From Pseudomonadota bacterium (GTDB lineage Bacteria; Pseudomonadota; Gammaproteobacteria; Burkholderiales; Burkholderiaceae_C), in assembly GCA_963205115.1 (NCBI GenBank), contig CAUJHV010000063.1, positions 61,054 through 125,053 on the forward strand: a stretch of 64,000 bases of DNA. The letters are read 5' to 3'. The notes under the pieces are model-generated. The model was given only the letters and a program-made list of their open reading frames with translations. It was not told the DNA's origin and did no database searches. A program made the position numbers and the translations under genes. Below are positions 17,936 to 30,318 of this stretch, in pieces (positions within the stretch are counted from its first letter, which is position 1; every line of letters begins with the position of its first letter).

Positions 17936-19729
17936 ATGCAAGAGCGTGAGATTCGCGAATTGATCGAGCAGGTCCGCAGCGGTGAGATGCCCCGCCGTGG
18001 TTTCATCCAGCGCATGGTCGCCGTGGGCCTCACGGCGCCGATGGCCTCGATGCTGCTGATGCACGAAGGTATCGCGCAGACGGCAGCCACGATTCCGTAC
18101 AAGGGCACCAAGCGCGGCGGTGGCGGCACGCTCAAGCTGATCTACTGGCAGGCCTCCGTGCACCTGAACTCGCATTTTGCGGGCGGCACCAAGGACCAGG
18201 ACGCCAGCGCCATCTTCTACGAGCCGCTGGCTGGCTGGGATACCGAAGGCAACCTGATCCCGACCCTGGCTGCGGAAATCCCCTCGCGCCAGAACGGCGG
18301 CCTGGCGGCCGACGGCAAGAGCGTCACCTGGAAGCTCAAGAAGGGCGTGGTTTGGCACGACGGCAAGCCCTTCACGGCCGACGACGTGGTCTTCACCTGG
18401 CAGTACGCCGCCGACCCGGCCACCTCCACCGTCACGGTAGGCACCTACAAGGACATCAAGGTCGTGAAGATCGATTCGCACACCGTGCGGGTCGAATTCC
18501 CCAAGCCCACGCCCTTCTGGGCCGAAGCCTTCGTCGGCAGTGCCGTCGGCCCGATCCTGCCCAAGCACGTGTTCGAGCCCTACATCGGCGCCAAGTCCCG
18601 GGAGAACCCGGCCAACACCAAGCCGGTGGGCACGGGTCCGTACAAGATTGTCGATTTCAAGCCGGGCGACATGCTGCGCGCCGAGGCCTTCAAGGATTAC
18701 CACATCCCCAACCAGCCGTTCTTCGACGCGCTGGAAGTCAAGGGTGGCGGCGACTCCACCAGCGCCGCGCGCGCGGTGCTGCAGACCGGCGAGTTCGACC
18801 TCGGCTGGAACCTGGCCGTGGAGGACGAGATCCTCAAGCGCCTGGAAGCCGCCGGCAAGGGCAAGGTGAACTTCTTCGTCGGCAGCGACATCGAGTTTGT
18901 TTCCCTGCAGACCACCGACCCCTGGAAGGAAGTCGAAGGCGAACGCGGCCACAAGAGCACCAAGCACCCGATCTGGCAGGAAAAGGCGGTGCGCGATGCG
19001 CTGGCCCTGCTGATCGACCGCAAGGGCATCCAGGAGTCCATCTACGGACGCGGCGCGATCACCACGTCGAACTTCCTGAACAACCCGCCGCGCTTCCGCA
19101 GCCCCAACACCAAGTTCGAGTTCAACATCGAGAAGGCCAACCAGATGCTGGAGGCCGCCGGTTGGAAGAAGGGCGCCGACGGCATCCGCGCCAAGGGTGC
19201 GCAGAAGCTGAAGTTCGTTTTCCAGACGTCCGTGAGCGGCCCGCGCCAGAAGGCCCAGGCCATCATCAAGGACGCCTGCACGAAGGCCGGCATCGATCTC
19301 GAGCTCAAGAGCATCATCGCCTCCGTCTACTTCGGCGGCGATGCGGCCAATCCGGACACGTACCAGAAGTTCTGGGCGGACATGCAGATGTTCACCACGA
19401 CCATGTCCGCGCCGGACCCACAGTTCTTCATGGAGCAGTTCACCTCGGGGCAGGTGGCGCAGAAGGCCAACAAGTGGGCCAGCCGCAACCTCACGCGCTG
19501 GAGCAACAAGGAATACGACGACACGTACCAGGCTGCCACGGTCGAGGTCGACCCCGTCAAGCGTGCCGCGATGTTCATCAAGCTCAATGACCTGGTGGTC
19601 AACGACGGCTACGTGATCCCGCTGTTCGCACGTCCGCGGCCCTACGGCGTGCAGAACAAGCTGCATCCCGTGCTCTCGGCCTGGGACAACACGACCTGGG
19701 CGATCGGCTACTGGACACGCGACGCCTGA
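17936..19729 (+). CDS. Peptide/nickel-type ABC transporter substrate-binding protein, Tat-type signal
   Basis: The 597-residue product is a family 5 extracellular solute-binding protein. The N-terminus has PRRGFIQRMVAVGLTAPMAS, resembling a twin-arginine signal, with cleavage likely near GIAQT. The mature part shows WKLKKGVVWHDGKPFTADDV, the family signature, and PVGTGPYKIVDF. It is longer than E. coli DppA (about 535 residues). A good RBS (AGGAGAA) precedes the ATG. It heads a five-gene importer with two permeases and two ATPases in the standard B-C-D-F order. Ligand is likely an oligopeptide or modified peptide. Confidence 0.92.
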   Translation: MQEREIRELIEQVRSGEMPRRGFIQRMVAVGLTAPMASMLLMHEGIAQTAATIPYKGTKRGGGGTLKLIYWQASVHLNSHFAGGTKDQDASAIFYEPLAGWDTEGNLIPTLAAEIPSRQNGGLAADGKSVTWKLKKGVVWHDGKPFTADDVVFTWQYAADPATSTVTVGTYKDIKVVKIDSHTVRVEFPKPTPFWAEAFVGSAVGPILPKHVFEPYIGAKSRENPANTKPVGTGPYKIVDFKPGDMLRAEAFKDYHIPNQPFFDALEVKGGGDSTSAARAVLQTGEFDLGWNLAVEDEILKRLEAAGKGKVNFFVGSDIEFVSLQTTDPWKEVEGERGHKSTKHPIWQEKAVRDALALLIDRKGIQESIYGRGAITTSNFLNNPPRFRSPNTKFEFNIEKANQMLEAAGWKKGADGIRAKGAQKLKFVFQTSVSGPRQKAQAIIKDACTKAGIDLELKSIIASVYFGGDAANPDTYQKFWADMQMFTTTMSAPDPQFFMEQFTSGQVAQKANKWASRNLTRWSNKEYDDTYQAATVEVDPVKRAAMFIKLNDLVVNDGYVIPLFARPRPYGVQNKLHPVLSAWDNTTWAIGYWTRDA

Positions 19730-19797
19730 AGCGCTGATTGACGGCACGCGGCGGGCGGACGAGGGGCCGGCCCGCCGCGTCTGCCGCGGCGCCTCCA

Positions 19798-19821
19798 ACG
19801 ACAACAACGACAACAACGACA
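19798..19821 (+). repeat. 9-bp ACGACAACA repeat in the leader of the first permease gene
   Basis: About 2.7 copies of ACGACAACA lie just before the GTG start at 19829. No Shine-Dalgarno sequence is visible between repeat and start. The A/C-rich stretch would be unstructured in mRNA. Confidence 0.75.
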
Positions 19822-19828
19822 AGCGCGT

Positions 19829-20788
19829 GTGCTGAACTACATCCTGCGCCGATTGCTGATCGCCTTGCCCAGCCTGCTGGGCATCAGCGTCATTCTCTTC
19901 ACGGTGCTTGCGCTCGCGCCGGGCGATCCCTTCGAGGACCTCGCCAACAACCCCAATGTCCCGCCCGAAGTGCGCATGGCCCTGCGTGCGCAGTTCGGCT
20001 TGGACGACCCCGTCTGGCAGCGCTACATCCAGTGGCTGACCAGCATGCTCCAGGGCAACTGGGGCTTTTCCTTCGTCAGCCGCATCGACGTCGACCAGCT
20101 GATCCTGCAGCGCATTCCGGTCACCATCGCGGTCATCGGGCTGTCGCAGGTGCTCGCGCTGCTGGTGGCGCTGCCGGTGGGCGTGCTGTCGGCCGTCAAG
20201 CCGTATTCCTGGTTCGACCGCATCGCCAGCACGCTGGCCTTCGTGGGTTTTTCACTACCCACCTTCTTCACCGGGGTGATCTTCATCCTGGTGTTCTCGG
20301 TCAACCTGGGCTGGTTCCCGTTTGTCTACCGGTCCGACCTCAGCAGCACCGGCTGGCAGTGGTGGGTGGACCAGTTCAAGCAGTCCATCATGCCGATCAC
20401 CGTGCTGGGCCTGTTCCAGGCGGCGAGCTGGATGCGCTACGTGCGATCGGCCGTGCTGGACGTGATCCGGCTCGACTACGTCACCACCGCGCGCAGCAAG
20501 GGCCTGGACGAGCGGCTGGTCATCGTCAAGCACGTGGTGCGCAACGCGCTGATTCCGGTGGTCACGCTGGTGGCGCTGCAGATGCCGGCGGTCTTCGGCG
20601 GGGCCATCGTCACCGAGCAGATCTTTCGCATCCCCGGCATCGGCAGCCTGCTGATCGACGCCATCCTGCGCAACGACACGCCGGTCATCATGGCGGTGAC
20701 CTTCGTCTTCAGCTGCCTCGTGATCTTCTTCAACCTGATTGCCGACGTGCTCTATGGCTGGCTTGACCCCCGCATCAGTTACCGGTGA
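19829..20788 (+). CDS. Peptide ABC transporter permease, DppB/OppB type
   Basis: The 319-residue inner-membrane protein has the first helix in MLNYILRRLLIALPSLLGIS, the DppB-typical PGDPFEDLA periplasmic segment and the cytoplasmic coupling loop (YVTTARSKGLDERLVIVKHVVRNAL) that contacts the ATPases. It ends in RISYR. Five further helices are evident. The start is GTG; no ATG is available at this position, and the first residues LNYILRRL match family N-termini. It overlaps the next permease gene. Confidence 0.92.
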   Translation: MLNYILRRLLIALPSLLGISVILFTVLALAPGDPFEDLANNPNVPPEVRMALRAQFGLDDPVWQRYIQWLTSMLQGNWGFSFVSRIDVDQLILQRIPVTIAVIGLSQVLALLVALPVGVLSAVKPYSWFDRIASTLAFVGFSLPTFFTGVIFILVFSVNLGWFPFVYRSDLSSTGWQWWVDQFKQSIMPITVLGLFQAASWMRYVRSAVLDVIRLDYVTTARSKGLDERLVIVKHVVRNALIPVVTLVALQMPAVFGGAIVTEQIFRIPGIGSLLIDAILRNDTPVIMAVTFVFSCLVIFFNLIADVLYGWLDPRISYR

Positions 20789-21713
20789 CGTGGCGCCCGT
20801 GCCACCGGCCGCGCCGGTGCTGGGCAAGCCGCAGCGCCCCACGTCGCTCTGGGCCGAGGCCTGGAAGCGCTTCAAGCGCCACCGCCTGGCCTACTGGAGC
20901 CTGTGGGTGCTGTGCCTGCTGGTGCTGGCGGTGCTGATCGGACCGATCTTCTACAAGGTCGGCATCAACGATGTCGATCTGCAGGCGCGTCTGGCCGAAC
21001 CCAGTGCCAAACACTGGATGGGCACCGACGACCTGGGCCGCGACCTGCTGGCGCGTGTGCTCTACGGCGGGCGCATCTCGCTGGCCGTGGGCATGGCGGC
21101 GATGCTGATGGCCATCATCGTGGGGGTGTTCATCGGCTCGGTGGCGGGCATGGCACGCGGCTGGGTCGACGCCGCGCTGATGTGGGTGACGGACCTCTTC
21201 CTGAGCCTGCCGCAGTTGCCGCTGCTGCTGCTGCTGATCTTCCTGTTCCGCGATCCGCTGAAGGCGGCCTTCGGGCTGGAGGTGGGCATCTTCATCCTCA
21301 TCGTGCTGGTGATCGGCGGCTTTCGCTGGATGCCGGTGGCGCGGCTGGTGCGCGCGCAGTTCTTCAGCCTGCGCGAGAAGGAATTTGTCGAGGCGGCGCG
21401 CGCGCTGGGCGCCAGCACGCCGCGCCAGGTGCTGCGCCACATCCTGCCCAACAGCCTGGGCCCAGTGATCGTGGCCGGCACCATCGACATCGCCGCGGCC
21501 ATCCTGGCCGAGAGCACACTGAGCTTCCTGGGCCTGGGCTTCCCGCCCGACGTGCCCACCTGGGGCCGCATCCTCTACGACGGCCGCGACTACATGGACC
21601 TGGCCGTGCACTGGGCGCTGTTCCCCGGCCTGGCCATCTTCATCACCGTGCTGACCATCAATTTCATCGGCGACGGCCTGCGCGACGCGCTCGACCCGCG
21701 ACGGGTTCTCTAA
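20754..21713 (+). CDS. Peptide ABC transporter permease, DppC/OppC type
   Basis: The 319-residue inner-membrane protein has the OppC N-terminal domain with [20 protein letters not shown], the family hallmark [21 protein letters not shown], and the coupling loop [24 protein letters not shown]. It ends in DALDPRRVL. It overlaps the upstream permease by 35 bp if started at 20754; an in-frame ATG at 20739 would lengthen the overlap to 50 bp. Forms a heterodimeric channel with the preceding permease. Confidence 0.92.
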   Translation: MAGLTPASVTGDVAPVPPAAPVLGKPQRPTSLWAEAWKRFKRHRLAYWSLWVLCLLVLAVLIGPIFYKVGINDVDLQARLAEPSAKHWMGTDDLGRDLLARVLYGGRISLAVGMAAMLMAIIVGVFIGSVAGMARGWVDAALMWVTDLFLSLPQLPLLLLLIFLFRDPLKAAFGLEVGIFILIVLVIGGFRWMPVARLVRAQFFSLREKEFVEAARALGASTPRQVLRHILPNSLGPVIVAGTIDIAAAILAESTLSFLGLGFPPDVPTWGRILYDGRDYMDLAVHWALFPGLAIFITVLTINFIGDGLRDALDPRRVL

Positions 21714-21724
21714 CCCACGACCGC

Positions 21725-22713
<989 letters not shown>

Positions 22714-22717
<4 letters not shown>

Positions 22718-23691
22718 GTGGTGCACCGCTGTTGCAGGTCAAGAACCTGGTCAAGCGCTTCCCCATCCGCGGCGGCGTGCTGCAGCGCGTGGTCGACCAG
22801 GTGCATGCGGTCGACGGCGTGAGCTTCGACCTCGCCGCGGGCGAGACGCTGGGTGTGGTCGGTGAATCCGGCTGCGGCAAGAGCACCACCGGCCGCTGTG
22901 TGCTGCGCCTGATCGAACCGACCTCGGGCGAGGTCTGGTTCAAGGGCCAGAACATCACGACGCTGGGCAAGGAGCCGCTGCGCGCGCTGGCGCGTGACAT
23001 GCAGATCATCTTCCAGGATCCGTATGCCAGCCTGAACCCGCGCATGACCGTGGGCGCCATCGTGGGCGAGGGGCTGGTGATCCACAAGCTGGCCTCGGGT
23101 GCGGCCGACATCGAGCAGCGCGTGGCCGAGCTGCTGCGCACGGTGGGCCTGTCGCCTGACCAGATGAAGCGCTACCCGCACGAATTCTCCGGCGGGCAAC
23201 GCCAGCGCATCGGCATCGCGCGTGCGCTGGCCGTGCAGCCGAAGATGATCGTCTGCGACGAGGCCGTGTCGGCCCTGGACGTGTCGATCCAGGCGCAGGT
23301 CATCAACCTGCTGGAGGACTTGCAGGCGCAGTTCGGCCTGACCTACATCTTCATCGCCCACGACCTGTCGGTGGTGGAGCACATCAGCGACCGCGTGGCG
23401 GTGATGTACCTGGGGCGCATCGTCGAGATCGCCTCGGCGCACGACCTGTACACGAACCCGCTGCACCCCTACACCGAGGCGCTGCTGTCGGCCGTGCCCA
23501 TCCCCGACCCGCGCGTCAAGCGCAAGCGGATCATGCTGCAGGGCGACGTGCCCAGCCCCATCCGCCCGCCGCCGGGCTGCCATTTCCACACCCGCTGCCC
23601 GATTGCACAGAAGGGCTTGTGTGACGTGAAGCGGCCGGAGGCGAAGACGACGGGCGACGGGCATACGGTGGCCTGTCACCTGCGGGGTTGA
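22714..23691 (+). CDS. Peptide ABC transporter ATPase, DppF/OppF type
   Basis: The 325-residue ATPase shows Walker [19 protein letters not shown]-loop [15 protein letters not shown], signature [15 protein letters not shown], Walker [15 protein letters not shown] and switch IAHDLSVV. The C-terminal domain carries [16 protein letters not shown], again a four-cysteine-type motif. It pairs with the preceding ATPase to drive the importer. The Cys-Asp-Glu-Ala form of Walker B is normal for OppF. Last gene of the importer operon; convergent with the PEtN-transferase-like gene. Confidence 0.93.
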
Positions 23692-23720
23692 GCAGCTGAA
23701 CGGCTGAACGGCTGAATGCC

Positions 23721-23753
23721 GTGCGGGCGCGGCAGCCGCGCAACTGCCCGCAC
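23721..23753. terminator. Strong hairpin between convergent genes, preceded by an 8-bp tandem repeat
   Basis: GTGCGGGC/GCCCGCAC is a perfect 8-bp outer stem, with further GC pairing inside, located between the importer operon and the convergent gene. Just before it, GCTGAACG is repeated about 2.9 times (23695-23717). No U-run is present, so termination is inferred from structure and position. Confidence 0.5.
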
Positions 23754-23773
23754 AGGCGGCTCGCAGCCAGAGC

Positions 23774-25552
23774 TCAGGGCCGGGCCGTGGCGGCCACCGT
23801 CATCGGCTGCAGCGGCTCACGTACGTCTGCTTCCAACTGCTCGAAGGGCACGGCCGTGCCGATGGCGGTCTGCACCAGGCGCGTGCGTGTGCCGAGGTCC
23901 GGCTGCAGCAGGCCCAGCCGCTGCGGTCGCGGGTCGGCCACACGCACGCCGGCGGCCTGCAACAGCGTGGGCACCATGTCGGCATGCATCAGCGGCTGGC
24001 CGGCGTGGCGCTGCAGCCGCGCCCATTCCTGCGGGTGCGCGGCCCTCCAGGCGTCGTTCGCCCAGAAGATGGCCGGCACGCGAATGTCCCAGCGTGAAGG
24101 CTGGCGTTGCGCGTGGCCGTAGAGCCGGCGTGCATCGTCCAGCAGGTTTTCGCCGTGGTCGGGCGTGAAGACGAGGAAGACCTCGCCCGGCAAGCGGGAC
24201 AGGCGTTCGATGATGTCGTTGAGCACGCCCACGCTGGCGTCGGCGGCGTTGGCGTAGGCCGTGCGCCAGGCGGGCAGGGTGGCCTCGTCGGGTGCGTCGC
24301 CCAGGCGGTCGCAGGCGGTGGCGTCGAAGGGCGCCGTGCGGCGGTCGAAGCGGCTGCAGTAGGGCTCGTGCGCGCCCACCATGTGCAGCACCAGCGACAG
24401 CCGTGTGTGCCCGGCGGCCAGCACGTGGTCCAGCGCGGGCAGCAGCACCTCGCGGTCGCTTTGCGTGCCGAAGTGCCGTTCGCGGGCATCGGGCCAGGCG
24501 ACGTCTTCGCTCTGCGCGCCGACCCACGCGGTGTGGAAGCCCAGGTGTTCGAGCGCCTTCTGGAAGCTGCTGTCGGCGGGTATGCGCACCGGCAGGCCGG
24601 GCGTGGCGCGGCTGATCAGCAGTGGCACCGAGGTGTGCGTGGCATTCGAGCCTGCGCTGACGTTGCAGGCCACGACCGCACCGGCGGCCACGGCGCGCAG
24701 CCCCTGCGGTCCGCCGCAGGCCTGCAGACCGTCGCTGCGCAGCGATTCGCCGATCACCAGCACCAGGGTTTCGCGCGCCGGGGCGGCCGCCACGCGTGTG
24801 GCCTGCCAGTGGTCATCCGGCCGGCCCGGATTGACGCCGGCACCCGCAATGGCGTACGACGCCCAGGCCGGCTGCTGTGCCAGCGCCGATGCGGCCACGA
24901 CCATCGCGCTGGCCGGCCAGGCGCGGGTCCAGGCGATGGACGGCGCCACCCAGGCCAGCAACAGCGTCACCACCGCGACGATGCCCAGGCGCCGATGCAG
25001 CGGCAGCGGCCGTTCGGGCGCAGCACCGCGCATGCACAGCGCACACCACGCGGTCAGAACCAGCAGCGCGGCCAATGCCGGCCATCGATAGGGCTGCAAT
25101 ACGGCCTGGACATCCGGCGCCGAAAAGGTCTTCCACTGCGCCGCGAGTTCCAGCAGCGCGACGTTGCGCATGAGGTCGGCGCCCAGGCACAGCACGCCTG
25201 CCAGCACGGCGGGAAATGTCCACGCGAAAAAGGCGGCACCGGGCAGCAACAGCCGCAGGCCCATCACCCACCACGCGGACACCGCCAGCAGCAAGGCCGG
25301 CTGCAGATCCCAGTCGTGCCAGGCCGAGGCGCTGGTGGCGGCAGGCAGCACCAGCAGCAGGATCCACAGCGCACGTGCGGCGCGGGTGAGGGCGTGGCAT
25401 CGCTCCAGCGTGGGGGCTGCGCCCGGATCGATCGGCGCCGCGGCCGTTTGGTGCGGTGGGCGCGGCCGGCCGGACCCCGTGGGCGGCCCGGTCAGGTCCA
25501 GCGGCATCGACGCGCTGTCAGCGCCCGATGCCTGCGGGCCCCGCGTGCTCAA
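23774..25552 (-). CDS. Phosphoethanolamine transferase-like / sulfatase-fold membrane enzyme
   Basis: The 592-residue product has a proline-rich N-terminal stretch, about five membrane helices (for example [13 protein letters not shown] and [16 protein letters not shown]) and a C-terminal alkaline-phosphatase-fold domain. Catalytic-site motifs fit the EptA/CptA family: [16 protein letters not shown] (metal ligand Glu), [12 protein letters not shown] (nucleophilic Thr region), [10 protein letters not shown] and [12 protein letters not shown]. Such enzymes move phosphoethanolamine from phosphatidylethanolamine to lipid A, cores or other glycans in the periplasm. The acceptor here is unknown. 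The ATG at 25552 overlaps the upstream stop by four bases, supporting this start and coupling to the polyamine-synthase-like gene. Confidence 0.8.
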   Translation of the reverse strand: MSTRGPQASGADSASMPLDLTGPPTGSGRPRPPHQTAAAPIDPGAAPTLERCHALTRAARALWILLLVLPAATSASAWHDWDLQPALLLAVSAWWVMGLRLLLPGAAFFAWTFPAVLAGVLCLGADLMRNVALLELAAQWKTFSAPDVQAVLQPYRWPALAALLVLTAWCALCMRGAAPERPLPLHRRLGIVAVVTLLLAWVAPSIAWTRAWPASAMVVAASALAQQPAWASYAIAGAGVNPGRPDDHWQATRVAAAPARETLVLVIGESLRSDGLQACGGPQGLRAVAAGAVVACNVSAGSNATHTSVPLLISRATPGLPVRIPADSSFQKALEHLGFHTAWVGAQSEDVAWPDARERHFGTQSDREVLLPALDHVLAAGHTRLSLVLHMVGAHEPYCSRFDRRTAPFDATACDRLGDAPDEATLPAWRTAYANAADASVGVLNDIIERLSRLPGEVFLVFTPDHGENLLDDARRLYGHAQRQPSRWDIRVPAIFWANDAWRAAHPQEWARLQRHAGQPLMHADMVPTLLQAAGVRVADPRPQRLGLLQPDLGTRTRLVQTAIGTAVPFEQLEADVREPLQPMTVAATARP

Positions 25553-27216
25553 GGGCGGCTACTCCGTGCGGGTGGCGCCTCGGCGGCGGGTGCTCGCCAA
25601 CGATCCACGGCATCGAACCAGCTGCCGGCCATGTCCTGCAGGAAGGGGTTCCCGTGCGCCTGTTCGGCCAGCAGGTTGCCGTCGGTGATGGTGGCCGGGC
25701 GGAAGTTCAATCCGGCGTAGCGGCGCTCGGGCGCCACGAAGGGCTGGTCGACGATCGAAGCCGCCAGGCCGCCGGGCAGGAATGCCGCCTCGTCGAAGAC
25801 CGGACGGCCCTCCAGTTGCAGCGAACGAAGCACCGCAACGGCGTTGTCGCGCGCCGTGGCGAAGGCCTGGTCGCTGCCGTAGATGAAGCCGGCGCGGCGC
25901 TCCACGTGCGTGAACACGCCTTCGGCTGTTTTCAGGGCGTCGCCGGAGAAGGTGCTGTTCCACGCCATGATGCCGCCGGGGCGCAGGTGCGCGCGCGCCA
26001 GCGCCAGGTGTTCGCGCGACAGCAGGTTGTTGCTGTAGGCGCGCCAGTGAAAGGTGGTGTTCTGCACGATCAGGTCGAAGCGCGCATCGGGGTGGCGGCG
26101 CAGCCAGCGGCGGCCGTCGTCGATGTGCACGGTGACCCGCGGGTCGTCCAGCAGCGGCGCGGTCTGCGGCGAGCGCCGCACCAGATCGATGTAGGCCGGG
26201 TTGATCTCCAGCACCACCAGTTCGCGGATCTGCGGCGATGCCGAGAGGATGCGTGTCCAGGCGCCGGCGCTCATGCCCAGCACCAGCACCCGCTCGGGCT
26301 GCGGGTGCACGGACAGCAGCACCAGCGCGCGGTCCAGGGCGTTGACGTTGTGGCGCATGTCCACGGAGGTGCTGCCGTCGTAGGCATTGCCGCCAAAGAC
26401 CGTCAGGCCGTGGCCATCGCCCGTGACCGTGTGGATGATGCCGTGGCGGTTCTGCAGCACGTCCGCGACGGCGGCCTCGCCGCTGAGGGCGCGCACCAGC
26501 GCATGGGCGGGCATCAGTGCGCTGGCGACGGCCAGCGCGGCGGCCAGTGCGCCGGGCCACGCGGGGCTCGGCGCGCCGGTGCGTGCAGCGCGCGGGGCAC
26601 TTGAGGTCGCGTGAGCCGGTGCGTGCGCCGGAGCTTGTGCCAGCGCACCCGAGGCCCGCGCACGTGCGCGGGCGCAGGCCGTGGCCAGCAGGGCCGAACC
26701 CACGGCCACGGCGGCCAGGCAGGTTTCGATCGGCCAGATGTCCAGCAGCACGTAACCCGTGACCACCGGCCCCAGCGTGCAGCCGACGATGTTGGCGAAA
26801 TAGACCTTGGACACCGAACGGCCCAGCCGCGGCCCCGACTGCTGCGAGCCCAGGTGGTGCGCCACCGGAAACACCGTGGCCTTGGCCGATGCCGAGGCCA
26901 TCACCAGCAGCAGCAACAGCGCCGTCTGCAGCGGCGCGGCGCCGATGAAGGGCAGCAGCAGCACCGGCACGGCGTCCAGTGCTGCGGACAGCATCAGCGC
27001 ACGCGAGGCCCGGGCCAGCAGATCGTCGCCGGCTTCGCACCAGCGTTTGCCCACCGAGGCGCCGTGCGCCACGCCGATCAGGAACAGCACCAGCACCAGC
27101 GCAAAGGCGTGGCTGGCGCCTTGCAGCGCGAAGGACAGCAGCCGCACCCACAGGATCTCCTGGCTCAGGCTCAGGAAGCCCACCGCCAGCGACAGCGCCC
27201 AGGCCCAGCTAGCCAT
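25549..27216 (-). CDS. Membrane-bound spermidine synthase-like protein (membrane half plus Rossmann domain)
   Basis: The 555-residue product has about seven N-terminal membrane helices (LSLAVGFLSLSQEILWVRLL, containing the SQEILWVR motif of this family) and a soluble C-terminal SAM-type Rossmann domain. That domain has VLVLGMSAGAWTRILS, VLEINPAYIDLV and RRWLRRHPDARFDLIVQNTT, as in spermidine synthases. In the motif usually read G-G-G-D/E, this protein has GMSAGAW, so polyamine chemistry is uncertain and a related aminopropyl or methyl transfer is possible. Overlaps the upstream membrane-protein gene by 8 bp and the downstream PEtN-transferase-like gene by 4 bp. Confidence 0.75.
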   Translation of the reverse strand: MASWAWALSLAVGFLSLSQEILWVRLLSFALQGASHAFALVLVLFLIGVAHGASVGKRWCEAGDDLLARASRALMLSAALDAVPVLLLPFIGAAPLQTALLLLLVMASASAKATVFPVAHHLGSQQSGPRLGRSVSKVYFANIVGCTLGPVVTGYVLLDIWPIETCLAAVAVGSALLATACARARARASGALAQAPAHAPAHATSSAPRAARTGAPSPAWPGALAAALAVASALMPAHALVRALSGEAAVADVLQNRHGIIHTVTGDGHGLTVFGGNAYDGSTSVDMRHNVNALDRALVLLSVHPQPERVLVLGMSAGAWTRILSASPQIRELVVLEINPAYIDLVRRSPQTAPLLDDPRVTVHIDDGRRWLRRHPDARFDLIVQNTTFHWRAYSNNLLSREHLALARAHLRPGGIMAWNSTFSGDALKTAEGVFTHVERRAGFIYGSDQAFATARDNAVAVLRSLQLEGRPVFDEAAFLPGGLAASIVDQPFVAPERRYAGLNFRPATITDGNLLAEQAHGNPFLQDMAGSWFDAVDRWRAPAAEAPPARSSRP

Positions 27217-27910
27217 GGCTGCGTCGGGCCCACAGGGCCGTGGTGATGCCGATGGCCAGGTTCAGCACGGCGGCGAAGCGGATCGCCGTGTCCAGATCGA
27301 ACAGGAGGAACCACAGAAAGCCGAACAGCGCCACGCCCACGGCCGCGCCCAGTGTGTTGGCCTGGTAGAGCAGGCCGATGGATTGCCCGACATTGCCGTA
27401 CAGCCGCGTCAGGTGGGCGACCAGGATGGGCAGCGTCGCGCCCATCAGGCAGGTGGGCAGCAGCAGCAGGCCGAAATTGGCGACGGCCACCACCGCACGC
27501 GGCGCCATGACCAGCATCTGCGCGCAGGCGCGCAGCAGCTCCGGGCTGAACCAGCCGAACAGGCCGATGGCGCATTCGGCCGCGGCGAAGAAGATCAGCG
27601 CCCGCTGCGGGTGCCGATCGGCCAGCTGCCCGCCCAGCAGTGCGCCCAGGCCCAGGCCCAGCATGAAGACCGAGACGACGATGGTGATGGATTCGATGTC
27701 CACGCCGACCGCGGTGAACAGCAGCCGCTGCCAGCCGAGCTGGTAGATCAGTGCGGCGGTGCCGGAGGCGAAGAACAGCGGCGCGAGGCGGCGCGCGACG
27801 ACAGCCGGCGCGGCGTCGACGCGGTCGATGGCTGGCGGCAGAAAGGGGCTGGGCGAGGTGTCGGCGTGCACGGTGGCTGCGCAGGCGGACGCCAAAGGGG
27901 CGCGCCGCAC
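27209..27910 (-). CDS. Integral membrane protein, N-terminal half of a transporter-like spermidine synthase
   Basis: The readable core is RRLAPLFFASGTAALIYQLG followed by LLFTAVGVDIESITIVVSVF, then several more helices with a LGALLGGQLADRHPQRAL loop. This is the typical first half of MFS-like membrane domains attached to spermidine synthases. About six helices are present and no catalytic domain. The product stops with a TAG that overlaps the ATG of the next gene by 8 bp. No ATG with a ribosome site is evident; the ORF track starts at 28180, implausibly inside the next promoter region, so I place the start at a GTG (27910), with GTG 27871 as an alternative. Confidence 0.6.
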   Translation of the reverse strand: MRRAPLASACAATVHADTSPSPFLPPAIDRVDAAPAVVARRLAPLFFASGTAALIYQLGWQRLLFTAVGVDIESITIVVSVFMLGLGLGALLGGQLADRHPQRALIFFAAAECAIGLFGWFSPELLRACAQMLVMAPRAVVAVANFGLLLLPTCLMGATLPILVAHLTRLYGNVGQSIGLLYQANTLGAAVGVALFGFLWFLLFDLDTAIRFAAVLNLAIGITTALWARRSHG

Positions 27911-28090
27911 GCCCGTACGATTGTTGGTGCCGGCGCTGGGCGGCGATCCGTGAAACTGGGGGGGCGCTCCCGGCTGTCTGGCCGGCTGGCCGCCGCAGCG
28001 CGTGCACCTTGTCCATGGCGATAGTGGAAGTCCCGAGAGCGCGACTGTCTCGATCGGGACAAGCTGCCCGACGGCTCCCTGCATAGAATC

Positions 28091-28102
28091 GAACGATCGT
28101 TC
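28091..28102. promoter_or_regulatory. Perfect palindrome GAACGATCGTTC upstream of the fad island (TetR-like operator)
   Basis: The 12-bp perfect palindrome lies 77 bp before the FadB-like start and next to a T-rich run. Palindromes of this form are typical of TetR-family operators; several such regulators control beta-oxidation genes. A second inverted repeat, GTCCCGA-N17-TCGGGAC (28030-28060), lies just upstream. The rest of the 27911-28178 gap has no convincing gene. Confidence 0.55.
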
Positions 28103-28178
28103 TTTTTTTCCGAGGGTATCGTGTGCCGCTCGGACGTTTTCAGCGCGGGCCCTGATCCCGCAGGAGAGGACAAGCGAC

Positions 28179-30275
<2,097 letters not shown>

Positions 30276-30318
30276 GCGCCACGGCGCGGCGGTACGTGTC
30301 GAGAAACGGCGGCTGGCG

